A DNA stretch of 64,000 nt from Skermanella sp. TT6. Lineage in GTDB: Bacteria; Pseudomonadota; Alphaproteobacteria; Azospirillales; Azospirillaceae. Positions 53,010 through 62,634 of the stretch are shown here, piece after piece. Under the pieces are notes generated by a model. The model did no database searches and had not been told where the DNA came from. It was given only the letters and a program-made list of their open reading frames with translations. The stretch spans positions 2,639,501 to 2,703,500 of the forward strand of contig NZ_CP067420.1 in the NCBI RefSeq assembly GCF_016653635.2, written 5' to 3'. The position numbers and the translations under genes are program-made. Every line of letters starts with the position of its first letter. Position 1 is the stretch's first letter.

Positions 53010-54749
53010 TCAGATGTCGGCGTAGCAATGGGTCTCGGCCGCACCGCCCGGATGCGTGACCGCACCCTTCTCGGCGTCGCCGACGAGCTGCGCATACTTC
53101 CACAGCGTACCGGACTGGAAGTCGTGGCGACGCGGAGTCCATGCCTTGCGACGCTCCGCCATCTCCTCGTCCGACAGCTCGACCGTGATGGTTCCGGCCT
53201 CGGCGTCGATCGAGACGATGTCGCCGTTGTTCAGCAGGCCGATCGGGCCGCCGACCGCCGCCTCCGGCCCGACATGGCCGATGCAGAAGCCTCGCGTGGC
53301 GCCGGAGAATCGGCCGTCGGTGATCAGGGCCACCTTGTCGCCCATGCCCTGGCCGTAGATGGCCGAGGTGGTCGACAGCATCTCGCGCATGCCGGGTCCG
53401 CCGCGCGGTCCCTCGTAGCGGATGACGATGACCTCGCCCTCCTGGTACTCGCGGCGCTCGACGGCGGCGAAGGCGTCCTCCTCGCAGTCGAACACGCGGG
53501 CCGGGCCGCTGAACTGGAGCTTCTTCATGCCGGCCACCTTCACGATCGCACCGCCGGGCGCCAGATTGCCGCGCAGGCCCACGACGCCGCCGGTCGGGGT
53601 GATCGGATCGCTGGTCGGACGGATGACGTCCTGGTCGGTCGGGAACACCACGTCGGCGAGGTTCTCGGCGATCGTCTTGCCGGTCACCGTCATGCAGTCG
53701 CCGTGCAGGTATCCGCCGTCGAGCAGTGCCTTCATCAGTACCGGCACGCCGCCGATCTCGAACAGGTCCTTGGCGACGTACCGCCCGCCCGGCTTCAGGT
53801 CGGCGATGTAGGGGGTGCGCTTGAACACCTCGGCGACGTCTTGCAGGTCGAACTCGATGCCGCACTCGTGCGCGATGGCCGGCAGGTGCAGGCCGGCATT
53901 GGTCGATCCGCCCGAGGCGGCAACGACGACGCAGGCGTTCTCCAGCGCCTTGCGGGTCACGATGTCCCGCGGGCGGATGTTGCGCTTGATCAGCTCCATG
54001 ACGGCGCGCCCCGACGCCTCGGCATAGGCGTCGCGGCTTTCGTAGGGCGCCGGGGCGCCGGCCGAACCCGGGATCGCCAGGCCCATCGCCTCGGACACGC
54101 AGGCCATCGTGTTGGCGGTGAACTGGCCGCCGCAGGAACCCGCCGACGGGCAGGCGACGCATTCCAGTTCGTGCAGGTCGCTGTCGCTCATCCGGCCGGC
54201 GGAATGAGCGCCGACCGCTTCGAACACGTCCTGCACGGTGACGTCCTTGCCCTTGTACTTGCCCGGCAGGATCGAGCCGCCATACATGAAGACGCTGGGC
54301 ACGTTCAGGCGCACCATGGCCATCATCATGCCGGGCAGCGACTTGTCGCAGCCGGCCAGCCCGACCAGGCCGTCGTAGCAGTGGCCGCGCATGGTCACCT
54401 CGACGGAATCCGCGATGACCTCGCGGCTGACCAGCGACGACTTCATGCCGGCATGGCCCATCGCGATGCCGTCGGTGACGGTGATGGTGGTGAATTCGCG
54501 CGGGGTGCCCGCCCCCGCCTTGACGCCGATCTTGACCGCCTGGGCCTGCCGGTTCAGCGCGATGTTGCAGGGAGCCGCCTCGTTCCAGCAGGTCGCGACG
54601 CCGATGAAGGGCTGCGCGATCTCCTCCTCCGTCATCCCCATGGCGTAGTAATAGGAGCGATGCGGCGCCCGCTCCGGCCCGACGGACACATGCCGGCTCG
54701 GCAGGTTCGATTTGTCCCAGGTGGTGGGTTTGTTGTCGCCGTAGGGCAT
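53010..54749 (-). CDS. ilvD: Dihydroxy-acid dehydratase
   Basis: A 579-residue iron-sulfur enzyme that dehydrates dihydroxy-acids in isoleucine, valine, leucine and pantothenate synthesis. Cluster cysteines are in [22 protein letters not shown] and [17 protein letters not shown]. The C-terminal metal/substrate region includes [20 protein letters not shown]. No ilv neighbours are present and no leader-peptide attenuator is evident upstream. It is the last core gene before the AT-rich island. Confidence 0.96.
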   Translation of the reverse strand: MPYGDNKPTTWDKSNLPSRHVSVGPERAPHRSYYYAMGMTEEEIAQPFIGVATCWNEAAPCNIALNRQAQAVKIGVKAGAGTPREFTTITVTDGIAMGHAGMKSSLVSREVIADSVEVTMRGHCYDGLVGLAGCDKSLPGMMMAMVRLNVPSVFMYGGSILPGKYKGKDVTVQDVFEAVGAHSAGRMSDSDLHELECVACPSAGSCGGQFTANTMACVSEAMGLAIPGSAGAPAPYESRDAYAEASGRAVMELIKRNIRPRDIVTRKALENACVVVAASGGSTNAGLHLPAIAHECGIEFDLQDVAEVFKRTPYIADLKPGGRYVAKDLFEIGGVPVLMKALLDGGYLHGDCMTVTGKTIAENLADVVFPTDQDVIRPTSDPITPTGGVVGLRGNLAPGGAIVKVAGMKKLQFSGPARVFDCEEDAFAAVERREYQEGEVIVIRYEGPRGGPGMREMLSTTSAIYGQGMGDKVALITDGRFSGATRGFCIGHVGPEAAVGGPIGLLNNGDIVSIDAEAGTITVELSDEEMAERRKAWTPRRHDFQSGTLWKYAQLVGDAEKGAVTHPGGAAETHCYADI

Positions 54750-55164
54750 GACCGATTACCTCTTGTTGCCATTTGGCCCGCGGAGGGCTGCTCTTATTGC
54801 GCCGGAACATAGCGCCGCGAGTCGGCAAAGCCTAGCGGTTCTGCACAGTAATTCAATGAGCCGGCGCGCTCCGCCCGTCTGCGCCGACGGGAACCGCTGG
54901 GCAGAACCCCTGAGATGCGCCTGGGATGCAAAGAACCAGAATGGTCGACCTTCAGCACGCCGTCTTTCGCGGAGTCTTGCCTTCCCGGACCATCCTGTCC
55001 CGTTCCCACAGCACGGATCCGCTGTGGAACTGGGAGTTGCTCAAGCCATGAAGACGTGAGCACGGGATGACGAGCCCCTCCTTATAGTTTTAATTTTATA
55101 GACTCCCACCTTTTGAAGACGTATAATCCAAACACTCGGTCTAAAAATCACATCAGATATCGAA
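54750..55164. other. Intergenic region between divergent ilvD and the lipoprotein gene
   Basis: The first 300 bases are of normal GC and must hold the ilvD promoter, which I could not pinpoint. Two overlapping frames of about 90-100 codons occur on opposite strands, but neither has a family-like sequence or ribosome site, so I do not call genes. Composition shifts to AT-rich from about 55060; the line 55081-55140 has 20 G/C of 60 by hand count. A sigma70-type promoter lies at 55099-55127. Confidence 0.6.
55099..55127 (+). promoter_or_regulatory. Sigma70-type promoter of the lipoprotein genes
   Basis: TAGACT (55099-55104), a 17-base spacer and a perfect TATAAT (55122-55127) precede the lipoprotein frame at 55165. 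A consensus -10 is rare in this high-GC chromosome and fits imported DNA. Confidence 0.6.
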
Positions 55165-55701
55165 ATGTTCAATTCCAAATCGTTTGCTGTGCTGCTTGTT
55201 TGTGTTGCTGCGGCGGGGGTGAGCTCTTGTTCATCTTCGGGTATGGACAGCATGCAAAACCAAGTGGCTATGCAACATGTGAACATTCAGGACCTTCACA
55301 GGCAATTGAACCAGCTTCGGCTGGAACAGGCTCAAACGCAGACTAGCCTTGCGAGCCAACTGCGAGAGCTGAAGCTTCAACAAGAACAGCAATAGGAGAA
55401 CCTACACGACAGAACCAATCAAAACACTCAACTAGGTGACGAAAATCTACAGTTTATCTTGGACCGCATTGAGAGCATAAACAGTCTGGTCCAGCAAAAT
55501 GCCCAAGTAAATGACGAGAAGCTACGGTACATGTCGGAGCGTATTCAGAGCATAAACAATCTCGTCCAGCAGAACAATGATCATCAACAGCTCGTCAACT
55601 GAACGCTCAATTCATGGATTGATAACCTCTATAATTCTTTAGCCAATGCAGGGTGTACGATTGATAAAAACGGGAACGGTACGGTCTGCGCTTTTCATTG
55701 A
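55165..55701 (+). pseudogene. Coiled-coil lipoprotein gene interrupted by two in-frame stops
   Basis: The frame opens with a lipoprotein signal (MFNSKSFAVLLVC, lipobox ending VSSC at residue 22) and a Gln-rich coiled coil. TAG stops it at codon 77 (55393-55395). The same frame stays open for 68 more codons, with two 25-residue coiled-coil repeats, to TGA at 55600-55602. It continues again for 32 codons with two cysteines and DKNGNGTV, to TGA at 55699-55701. That last stop is 24 nt before the next gene, so the ancestral protein was probably about 178 residues. A truncated 76-residue lipoprotein may still be made. I do not recognise the family. Stop readthrough is possible but has no support. 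Confidence 0.7.
55438..55587 (+). repeat. Two tandem degenerate 75-bp repeats encoding coiled-coil units
   Basis: Unit 1 (55438-55512) and unit 2 (55513-55587) encode 25 residues each. Shared positions include DE-L at the start, R-I-SIN-LVQQN in the middle, and hydrophobic heptad positions. The units diverge at synonymous and non-synonymous sites, so the duplication is old. Confidence 0.7.
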
Positions 55702-55725
55702 CGACTGAAAGATGAGGTGGCGGAG

Positions 55726-56274
55726 ATGATAAACAGAAGAGAATTACTGAAGGGTTTGGCCATTTCAGGTGTGCCAATGTCGGTATCCTCGATTGCGCTG
55801 CTTTCCGCCTGCAATCCACAGGTTGCGATTGGCGCGGCTATTCCGGTTGCCACCAAGATTGCTTACGATGTCTTGGTTCAAGCCGCAGGCATCTATGTTA
55901 AGGAGAAGGTCCAGAAATTCATGCATCACTTCGATGAACAGGTGACCAAGTATCCCGACTTGCCGCCCTGGATCCAGACGCATCTGTCCAACACAGTCAA
56001 TCTCACGATCGAGAACAAACGTCCGGATGAGTTCCGCGGGGAATTGATCGTCGAGATCAAGGATGGAAGCGATCGCGTCATCGCCGCCCGGACCTACCAT
56101 ACAGTCGTGGTTCCATCGAACCGCACATTCTCGAATCGCCTAGTCTTCAGTGACCTGCCATCATCCGGGCCCGGTTCGACCAATCTGATCCTGAAGCAGG
56201 GAGGGAGAGAAGTTGCGCACGCAACGACGGGGAACAACCGTATGAATATCGTAGACACCCGGATTCTTGTCTAA
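55726..56274 (+). CDS. Tat-type lipoprotein of unknown function
   Basis: A 182-residue protein. The N-terminus MINRRELLKGLAISGVP has a twin-arginine motif (NRRELLK), and a lipobox LLSAC ends at residue 29, so it should be exported folded and lipidated. A helical region (about 36-72, VATKIAYDVLVQAAGIYVKE) is followed by a beta-rich C-terminal domain with VNLTIENKRPDEFRGELIVE and TYHTVVVPSNRTFSN, possibly an immunoglobulin-like fold. The ATG at 55726 has GAGG eight bases upstream; a GTG three codons earlier is also open. It follows the broken lipoprotein gene in the same operon. I do not recognise the family. Base composition is lower in GC than the flanking core genes. Confidence 0.72.
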   Translation: MINRRELLKGLAISGVPMSVSSIALLSACNPQVAIGAAIPVATKIAYDVLVQAAGIYVKEKVQKFMHHFDEQVTKYPDLPPWIQTHLSNTVNLTIENKRPDEFRGELIVEIKDGSDRVIAARTYHTVVVPSNRTFSNRLVFSDLPSSGPGSTNLILKQGGREVAHATTGNNRMNIVDTRILV

Positions 56275-56311
56275 AGCCGGGCGAGCCGCCAGTGGCAAGA
56301 CATGCTTGAAG

Positions 56312-57246
56312 TCTGTCCGGTATGATTATTGCTGGAACTGAAGCCGAGCGATGGGATGCATCATGGCCAGTCGGAGGAATGCGAGTGCCGATCTGGCCGG
56401 GTTCTCGACATGCCTGGACAGCCGCCGGCATCGGCCGATCCATGACTGCGTTCGTTCAACGATGCATCGCTTGAGTAAGACGACGAACCCTTTGGCGGTG
56501 TCGGAGCGCTTGACGATTTCCAGGTCCCAGGCGCCGATCCGGGCGACAGCGGCGGCCGTCGCCGCGCCCTGGTAGCCACCGTCGGCAAAGATCCTCTCGA
56601 CGAAGGGAAAGAGGCGGCGGGCGTCGGCCAGAACCGGGAGCGCCCCGTCGCGGTCTTGGACATCGGCGGGATGGATCCGATCGGCCAGCAACATGCCCAA
56701 GGTGTCAACCACGACATGGCGCTTGATGCCCTTGACCTTCTTGCCCGCATCTTAGCCGATTGGATCAAATTCAGCCCCGCCGCGTTCCGAGCTCTTGACG
56801 CTTTGGCTGTCGATGAGGGCGGCGGTGGGGCCTTGACCGCGTTGCGGTCAAGCTATTCCCGCGAGTTCCCGGACCTGGACGAACAGGTTGAAGTGGGTCC
56901 GCTCCAGCGTGCCGTCCCATGGCCACAGCTTGAAATATTCATGCACCGTGCTGCGCGGTGGGAAATCCTTGGGCAGCGCACGCCACTGGCAGTCCGTGGA
57001 CAGCACGTAGAAGATGGCGTTCACGACTTCCCGGACGCTGACCCCGCGGTGACGACCTTGACGCTTCTCCGGCGGGATCAGCGGTTCGATCAGCGTCCAT
57101 TCGGCATCCGTCATGTCGCTCAGATACCACAGTCGCTTCCTGTCATAATGCTTGCGATTATCCTTGGTCCACACAACCGCTCCCGATCTTGCTACCCAGC
57201 AAGAGAATCATAAACGATTCCAGTGATTAACCTTTTTCCGGACAGA
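56312..57246 (-). mobile_element. Degenerate IS5-family insertion sequence
   Basis: A transposase frame with two stops is bracketed by TCTGTCCGG (56312-56320) and its inverse CCGGACAGA (57238-57246). Further inward both ends share a CTGGAA block, as in imperfect terminal inverted repeats. The span of 935 bp is typical for the IS427/IS1031 side of the IS5 family. I could not identify a convincing target duplication. Confidence 0.7.
56326..57174 (-). pseudogene. IS5-family transposase with two premature stops
   Basis: One 282-codon frame encodes an IS5-type transposase starting MWTKDNRKHYDRKRLWYLSD, with MTDAEWTLIEPLIPP, STVHEYFKLW, the DDE-domain start AALIDSQSVKSSERGG and DAGKKVKGIKRHVVVDT, and C-terminal LKRCIVERTQSWIGR. 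TGA interrupts codon 109 (56850-56848) and TAA interrupts codon 141 (56754-56752), where homologues usually have Tyr (GYDAGKK). Both stops are in the same frame, so this is nonsense decay and not the frameshifted two-ORF design used by some IS5 groups. The TGA lies inside a 21-bp inverted repeat (56832-56852). The protein should be non-functional. Confidence 0.85.
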
Positions 57247-57697
57247 TACTTAGAATAAAGTGAAATGTAAATAAACTCCCTAAGTTTGGGGCACAAGAAC
57301 CGACAGCTTCGACCTGTTCGGAAATTATCAGACGCCCCAACTTCGAAAAAACCACCTACCGGTAAATATTCCTATTCTCTAAGAACTTCGATTGAAGAAG
57401 ACATTTCAACAAGGGCGAGCGATGTATACATCTACCTGAGGGCATGAGAACGCAGCGGCGCCAGCTTTCCCAGCGTGGAAAAGACATCCGATTTATGGTC
57501 CTGTTTTGTTCTAGATGAAATGTTAGGCGTCAGGCAAGGCGGTCGCACAACGGACTTCATCGGCTCTGGCGGCCGATGAAGTCCGTACCGGTGCGCAGAG
57601 ATTTCGGAACAGGAGCGGATGGGCGGCGGCCCGATCAGCTATCTGTCGCTTGCCAGGATGGAAGCCGTATGTCAGCGGCTTCAATCCCATGGATGCG
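57247..57697. other. AT-rich gene-free stretch between the IS remnant and valS
   Basis: No convincing gene is present. The line 57241-57300 has 21 G/C of 60 by hand count, against 46 of 60 in the valS line at 57961. Composition returns to normal near 57440-57540. A perfect 15-bp inverted repeat is at 57550-57586. This stretch marks the right flank of the island. Confidence 0.6.
57550..57586 (-). terminator. Perfect 15-bp inverted repeat downstream of valS
   Basis: ACGGACTTCATCGGC (57550-57564), a seven-base spacer, then GCCGATGAAGTCCGT (57572-57586). It lies 112 bases beyond the valS stop in the direction of transcription and could terminate valS, but there is no T-run on the minus strand. 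A mobile-element scar is an alternative. Confidence 0.45.
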
Positions 57698-60358
57698 CTA
57701 CTCCGCCGAAGTCAGCCGGGCAAGCGCCTCGGCCAGTTTCTGCTTCGCCGACTCCGCCGCGGCACGCCGGTCCCGCTGCTCCTCGATCACTTCCTCGGGC
57801 GCGCGGGAGACGAAGTTGGCGTTGTTCAGCTTCTGGTCGATCTTCGCGACCTCGCCGGAGAGCTTGTCGATCTCCTTCGTCAGGCGGGCCTTCTCCTGGT
57901 CGATGTCGATCACGCCGGCCAGGGGCAGAACCACCGTGGCTTCGTCCAGCACCGCCTGGACGGCACCCTTGGGCGCCGGATCGCCGGTCGTCTCGGCGGA
58001 GGACAGCCGGGCCATGCGCAGGATGATGTCGCGGTGGGTATCCAGCCGCCGGACCGTCTCCGCCGAGGCATCCTTGAGCAGCAGGGGGATCTGGGCGCCC
58101 GCCGGCACGTTCATCTCGTTCCTGACGGTCCGGATCGCCGAAACCAGGCGGACCACCCAGTCCATCTCGGCCTGGGCGGCAGCATTCTCCATCTCCGGGC
58201 CGAACTCCGGCCAGGCGGCCCGGATCAGGCCGGACGCCCGGTCGGAGCCGATCTGCTCCCAGAGCTCCTCCGTGATGAAGGGCATGAAGGGATGCAGCAG
58301 GTGAAGGATCTCGTCGAGCACCCAGGCGGTCGTCGCCCGCGTCTCGGCCTTGGCCGCCGCGTCGTCGCCGTTGAGGATCGGCTTGGTGAACTCCAGGTAC
58401 CAGTCGCAGAAGGTGCCCCAGGTGAACTGGTACAGCGCGTTGGCCGCGTCGTTGAAGCGATAGGCCTCGATCGCCTCCGCCGCACGGGCGGACGTCTTCG
58501 CCACCTCGCCGACGATCCAGCGGTTCACCGTCTGGCCGGCGGAGCCGGGATCGAAGCCCGGCTGCGGCAGGCACTCGTTCATCTGGCAATAGCGCGCGGC
58601 GTTCCACAGCTTGGTCGCGAAGTTGCGGTACCCCTCCACCCGGCCCACCGCCAGCTTGATGTCGCGCCCCTGGGCCGCCATGGCCGCCAGCGTGAAGCGC
58701 AGGGCGTCGCAGCCGTATTCGTCGATCAAGTTCAGCGGGTCGATGACGTTACCCTTGGACTTAGACATCTTCTGCCCGCGCTCGTCGCGCACCAGGGCGT
58801 GGATGTAGACGTGGCGGAACGGCACGTCCCCCATGAAATGGAGCCCCATCATCATCATCCGGGCGACCCAGAAGAAGATGATGTCGAACCCGGTGACCAG
58901 CACGTCGCCCGGGTAGTAACGTTCCAGTTCCTTGGTCTGATTTGGCCAACCCAAGGTCGAGAACGGCCACAGCGCCGACGAGAACCAGGTGTCCAGCACG
59001 TCCGGGTCGCGCGTCAGCTCGGTCTCCGCGCCGTAGTGGGCCGCTGCCGCCGCCCTGGCCGCCTCCTCGGTCTCCTCGACGAAGACGGCCCCGTCCGGGC
59101 CGTACCAGGCAGGGATCTGATGGCCCCACCAGATCTGGCGGCTGATGCACCAGGGCTGGATGTTGCGCATCCATTCGAAATAGGTGTTCTCCCACTGCTT
59201 GGGAACGAACACCGTCCTGCCCTCCTCGACCGCCTTGATCGCGGGCTGGGCCAGGGTGACCGCGTCGCAGTACCACTGGTCGGTCAGCCACGGCTCGATC
59301 ACCATGCCGGACCGGTCGCCGTGGGGCAGCATGTGGGTGTGCGGCTCGATCTTCTCGACGAGGCCCTGCTCTTCCAGGTCGGCGACGATCCGCTTGCGCG
59401 CCTCGTACCGGTCCAGGCCGCGATAGGCTTCGGGGATGATCGCGTCGTCGATGATCCGGGCGTCCCGGTCCAAGACGTTGATCATCTCCAGGCCGTGGCG
59501 CCGGCCGACCTCGAAGTCGTTGAAGTCGTGCGCGGGCGTGATCTTGACGGCGCCGCTGCCGGTCTCCGGGTCGGCATACTCGTCGCCGACGATCCTGATG
59601 CGCCGCCCGACCAGCGGCAGCACCGCGAAGCCGCCGATCAGGTCGCGGTAGCGCTCGTCCTCGGGATGCACCGCGATGGCGGTGTCGCCCAGCATGGTTT
59701 CCGGCCGGGTGGTCGCGACGGTGATGAAGCGGTCGGGCTGGTTCTCGAGCGGGTACTTGAAATGCCAGAGGTGCCCCTTGACCTCGCGCGACTCAACTTC
59801 CAGGTCGGAGATCGCGGTGTGCAGCTTCGGGTCCCAGTTGACCAGCCGCTTGTCCCGGTAGATGAGCTTCTGCCTGTGCAGCGTGACGAACACCTTGGCG
59901 ACCGCCTCCGACAGGCCCTCGTCCATGGTGAAGCGCTCCCGCTCCCAGTCGGGCGAGGCGCCCAGCCGGCGGAGCTGGCGCGTGATCGTGCCGCCCGATT
60001 CGGCCTTCCACTGCCAGACCTTGTCGATGAAGGCGGCACGGCCCAGGTCGTGACGGGTCTTGCCCTCCGCGGCCAGATTCCGCTCGACCACCATCTGGGT
60101 CGCGATGCCGGCATGGTCGGTGCCCGGCTGCCACAGGGCGTCGTCGCCGCGCATGCGGTGATACCGGATCAGGATGTCCTGGAGGGTGAAGGTGAGCGCG
60201 TGCCCCATGTGCAAGCTGCCGGTCACGTTCGGCGGCGGCATCATGATCGTATAGGGCCGGGCGTTCGACTCGGCATGGGCGGCGAAGGCGCCCGACGTCT
60301 CCCACGCCTCGTAATGCTTCGCTTCGACGTCGGCGGGGCGATAGGTCTTGTCCAGCAT
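57698..60358 (-). CDS. valS: Valyl-tRNA synthetase
   Basis: An 886-residue class I synthetase. The HIGH motif is [16 protein letters not shown] and the KMSKS motif is [14 protein letters not shown]. The CP1 editing domain contains [19 protein letters not shown]. The C-terminal ValS-type coiled coil (about residues 825-886) has [20 protein letters not shown]. The start at 60358 ([20 protein letters not shown]) is set by homology, with a 28-codon open extension rejected. I saw no T-box. The order tolC-popZ-valS is typical for this bacterial group. Confidence 0.96.
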   Translation of the reverse strand: MLDKTYRPADVEAKHYEAWETSGAFAAHAESNARPYTIMMPPPNVTGSLHMGHALTFTLQDILIRYHRMRGDDALWQPGTDHAGIATQMVVERNLAAEGKTRHDLGRAAFIDKVWQWKAESGGTITRQLRRLGASPDWERERFTMDEGLSEAVAKVFVTLHRQKLIYRDKRLVNWDPKLHTAISDLEVESREVKGHLWHFKYPLENQPDRFITVATTRPETMLGDTAIAVHPEDERYRDLIGGFAVLPLVGRRIRIVGDEYADPETGSGAVKITPAHDFNDFEVGRRHGLEMINVLDRDARIIDDAIIPEAYRGLDRYEARKRIVADLEEQGLVEKIEPHTHMLPHGDRSGMVIEPWLTDQWYCDAVTLAQPAIKAVEEGRTVFVPKQWENTYFEWMRNIQPWCISRQIWWGHQIPAWYGPDGAVFVEETEEAARAAAAAHYGAETELTRDPDVLDTWFSSALWPFSTLGWPNQTKELERYYPGDVLVTGFDIIFFWVARMMMMGLHFMGDVPFRHVYIHALVRDERGQKMSKSKGNVIDPLNLIDEYGCDALRFTLAAMAAQGRDIKLAVGRVEGYRNFATKLWNAARYCQMNECLPQPGFDPGSAGQTVNRWIVGEVAKTSARAAEAIEAYRFNDAANALYQFTWGTFCDWYLEFTKPILNGDDAAAKAETRATTAWVLDEILHLLHPFMPFITEELWEQIGSDRASGLIRAAWPEFGPEMENAAAQAEMDWVVRLVSAIRTVRNEMNVPAGAQIPLLLKDASAETVRRLDTHRDIILRMARLSSAETTGDPAPKGAVQAVLDEATVVLPLAGVIDIDQEKARLTKEIDKLSGEVAKIDQKLNNANFVSRAPEEVIEEQRDRRAAAESAKQKLAEALARLTSAE

Positions 60359-60492
60359 CGCTGAATCTTTCAACTCTTCGGGTCCGGGGATCTGGGCGTC
60401 CTGGACCGCGGAAATGGATTTGGCGGACCCTGCCTTCAGCACGGCCCGCCCCGATCAGTTCTACCGCCCAAGGCTTTCGGCTGGATCGCTCG

Positions 60493-61152
60493 TCAGCCGC
60501 CCTGGGCGCGGCGTACCATCTTCTCGATCTCGCGCTGGACCATCCGCTCGACCATCGGCGGCAGGTTCTGGTCCAGCCAGTCGCGCAGCAGCGGACGCAT
60601 GACGTCCTTCAGGATGTCCTCGACCGTCGGACCGCCGCCATAGGCCTGCATGCCGCCGGAGAAGCGGTTGCCGCCGATGCTGCTGGCGAGCTGGGCGAAG
60701 GCGGCGCTGGTCGCGGCCGCCGTCGGCGCCGACACCAGATCGTCGTCGTCATAGCTGGAAACCGGCTGGCGGCGCGGCGCCGGCTTGTCGAACAGGTCGT
60801 CCAGCGTGTCGAGGGACAGCGGCGGCTCGGGCTCTTCCGGTTCGGGCTCCGGTTCCGGATCCATCGCCCGTGCCCAGGGATCGTCCTGCGGGTCCTCGAC
60901 GTCGACGACGGAACCGTCGTCCTGCACCATCTGGGTGAGTTCCAGCACATCCTCGTCCATCGGCTCCTCGGGAGGAGGCGGCGGAGGCGGAGCGACATAG
61001 GCCGAGACGGGAGCCGGCGCGGGAGCGGGAGGCGGCGGGGCCGGTTCAGGCTTGCTCGGCTCCGCGGGCTCGGTGTCTTCGGATATGATTCGTCGGATGG
61101 AGGCTAGGATTTCCTCCATCGATGGTTCTTGCTGGGACTTGGTATCACTCAT
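60493..61152 (-). CDS. popZ: Polar organising protein PopZ
   Basis: A 219-residue DUF2497 protein. The conserved N-terminal helix is QEPSMEEILASIRRIISED. A long Pro/Glu/Asp-rich disordered linker (about residues 27-140) follows. The C-terminal helices are VEDILKDVMRPLLRDWLDQN and LPPMVERMVQREIEKMVRR. PopZ assembles a condensate at the cell pole and binds the centromere partner ParB and signalling proteins in Caulobacter. Its position beside valS is conserved in alphaproteobacteria. Confidence 0.92.
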   Translation of the reverse strand: MSDTKSQQEPSMEEILASIRRIISEDTEPAEPSKPEPAPPPPAPAPAPVSAYVAPPPPPPPEEPMDEDVLELTQMVQDDGSVVDVEDPQDDPWARAMDPEPEPEPEEPEPPLSLDTLDDLFDKPAPRRQPVSSYDDDDLVSAPTAAATSAAFAQLASSIGGNRFSGGMQAYGGGPTVEDILKDVMRPLLRDWLDQNLPPMVERMVQREIEKMVRRAQGG

Positions 61153-61251
61153 CAGCGCAACCCCAGGAGCCTGATCCGGAACCCGGAGCCTATGTCACGA
61201 CAGGTTAAATTACCACCAAGTCGTTCAACCGGTCTGGCGAGAGCCGAAAGG

Positions 61252-62634
61252 TCACTCATCGATGTCGGTTCCCCACCATTTGTCGCGAACCTGCTTGTAG
61301 TGCTTCTCGTGGTCGTAGTAGTTGACCTGGAGCCCGAGCTGCCGGGCGGTGAGCTGCCCGGTGGATTCCAGCACGGCGAAGGCGGCCACGGTCTCGTCGC
61401 GCTGCGCCCGCACCAGCTCGACGCGCGCGTCCAGCAGCTCCTGCTCGGAGTCCAGCGTGTCCAGGGTCGTGCGCGATCCGACCAGGGCTTCCTGGCGCAC
61501 GCCTTCCAGGGCGATCTCGGACGCCCGGACCTGGGATTGGCGCGACTGGATCGTGGCGCGGGCGGTGGTCAGCCCCTCCCAGGCACGGATGGCGTTCTCC
61601 ACCACCTGGCGGCGCGCCTCCTCGATCTGGATGCGCCGCTGGCTGGCGGTCTGGCGGGCCTCGCGGACCCGCGCCGCGGTCGAGCCGGCCTGGTACAGCG
61701 GGATCGTGACGGAGGCGGTGACGGAGGCGCCGTCGGACCGGTCGGCCTGGCTGCTCGGCTCGTAGACGCGCGACACGGTGCCGCGCAGGTTGGCCGATGG
61801 CAGCATCTCGCCCCGGACCTGGTCCACGGCGTTCCGGGCCGCCGTCTCCGAGTATTCCGCCGCGACGATCCCGGGATTGTTGCTCTCGGCCAGCGAGATC
61901 GTCTCCTCGCGGGTCGCCGGCAGGTCGAAGCGGAGGCGCGGCGCCGTCAGCCGGCCGGGAGGCGCTCCGATCAGGCGGGCATAGACGGCGCGGCTGGCGC
62001 TCAGCAGCCCCTCCGCCTGGATGCGGTCGGAGACCGCGCGGGCCAGCCGCGACTCCGCCTGGCTGACGTCGGTCCGGGTGATCTCGCCGACATTGAACCT
62101 GTCCTGCGACGCGTCGAGCTGCCGCCGCAGCACCTGCTCGTTGTTGATGTTCAGGTCCACCACGGCTTGGTCGCGCACCACGTCGAGGTAGGCGGTGGCG
62201 GCGTCGAGCAGGACCGACTGCTCGGTGGACAGCAGGTCCGCCCGTTGGGCCTGGACCAGCGCTTCGGCGCGCTTGGTGCTCGCCGCCGTCCTGCCGCCGG
62301 TATAGAGCGGCTGCACGACGCTGAGGTCCACGCCGCGCTGCTGAAGGTTGCTGTCGCGGGTGGTGCCGGCCGCGCGGAGTCGCTGGCGGCTGTAGCCGGC
62401 GTCCGCGTTGGCTTCCACCGACGGCCGGTATCCCGAAAGCGCCTGCGGCACCAGTTCGTCGGTCGCGCGCAGCTGGGCACGCTGCGAGTCGATCGTCGGA
62501 TTGGTCGCATAGGCGTTCGCCAGCGCTTCCTCGAGGCTCTGTGCCGAGGCCGGTTGGCTCGCCACCAGGGCCAGCAGCACTCCGCCCAGGGAAGCACCGA
62601 GGGCGGTGCCGGCCCGCCGTGAAATCCGTCTCAT
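61252..62634 (-). CDS. tolC: TolC-family outer membrane efflux/secretion protein
   Basis: A 460-residue outer-membrane channel. A signal peptide covers residues 1-31 (cleavage near SQPASAQS). It is followed by two homologous outer-membrane-efflux repeats rich in coiled-coil helices, with SLEEALANAYATNPTIDSQR at the start and DVSQAESRLARA within. It partners with inner-membrane transporters for drug efflux or type I secretion. No transporter genes adjoin. The ATG overlaps the rhodanese stop by one base (TGATG). Confidence 0.93.
   Translation of the reverse strand: MRRISRRAGTALGASLGGVLLALVASQPASAQSLEEALANAYATNPTIDSQRAQLRATDELVPQALSGYRPSVEANADAGYSRQRLRAAGTTRDSNLQQRGVDLSVVQPLYTGGRTAASTKRAEALVQAQRADLLSTEQSVLLDAATAYLDVVRDQAVVDLNINNEQVLRRQLDASQDRFNVGEITRTDVSQAESRLARAVSDRIQAEGLLSASRAVYARLIGAPPGRLTAPRLRFDLPATREETISLAESNNPGIVAAEYSETAARNAVDQVRGEMLPSANLRGTVSRVYEPSSQADRSDGASVTASVTIPLYQAGSTAARVREARQTASQRRIQIEEARRQVVENAIRAWEGLTTARATIQSRQSQVRASEIALEGVRQEALVGSRTTLDTLDSEQELLDARVELVRAQRDETVAAFAVLESTGQLTARQLGLQVNYYDHEKHYKQVRDKWWGTDIDE

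Noticed and set aside
54750-54900. Leader-peptide attenuator or T-box upstream of ilvD, trpE or valS
   Set aside because: I looked for leader peptides rich in the regulatory amino acid and for T-box-like conserved stretches and saw none.
54748-55063. Two overlapping 89-103 codon frames on opposite strands upstream of ilvD
   Set aside because: No ribosome sites, no motifs, and composition of random high-GC sequence; treated as intergenic.
55165-57174. Alternative genetic code or programmed stop recoding to explain four in-frame stops
   Set aside because: All three stop types occur, they are confined to one AT-rich island containing a dead IS, and core genes use normal stops throughout; nonsense decay is simpler.
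56326-57174. Two-ORF transposase expressed by frameshifting, as in some IS5 groups
   Set aside because: Both segments are in the same reading frame and separated by plain stop codons, so frameshifting would not join them.
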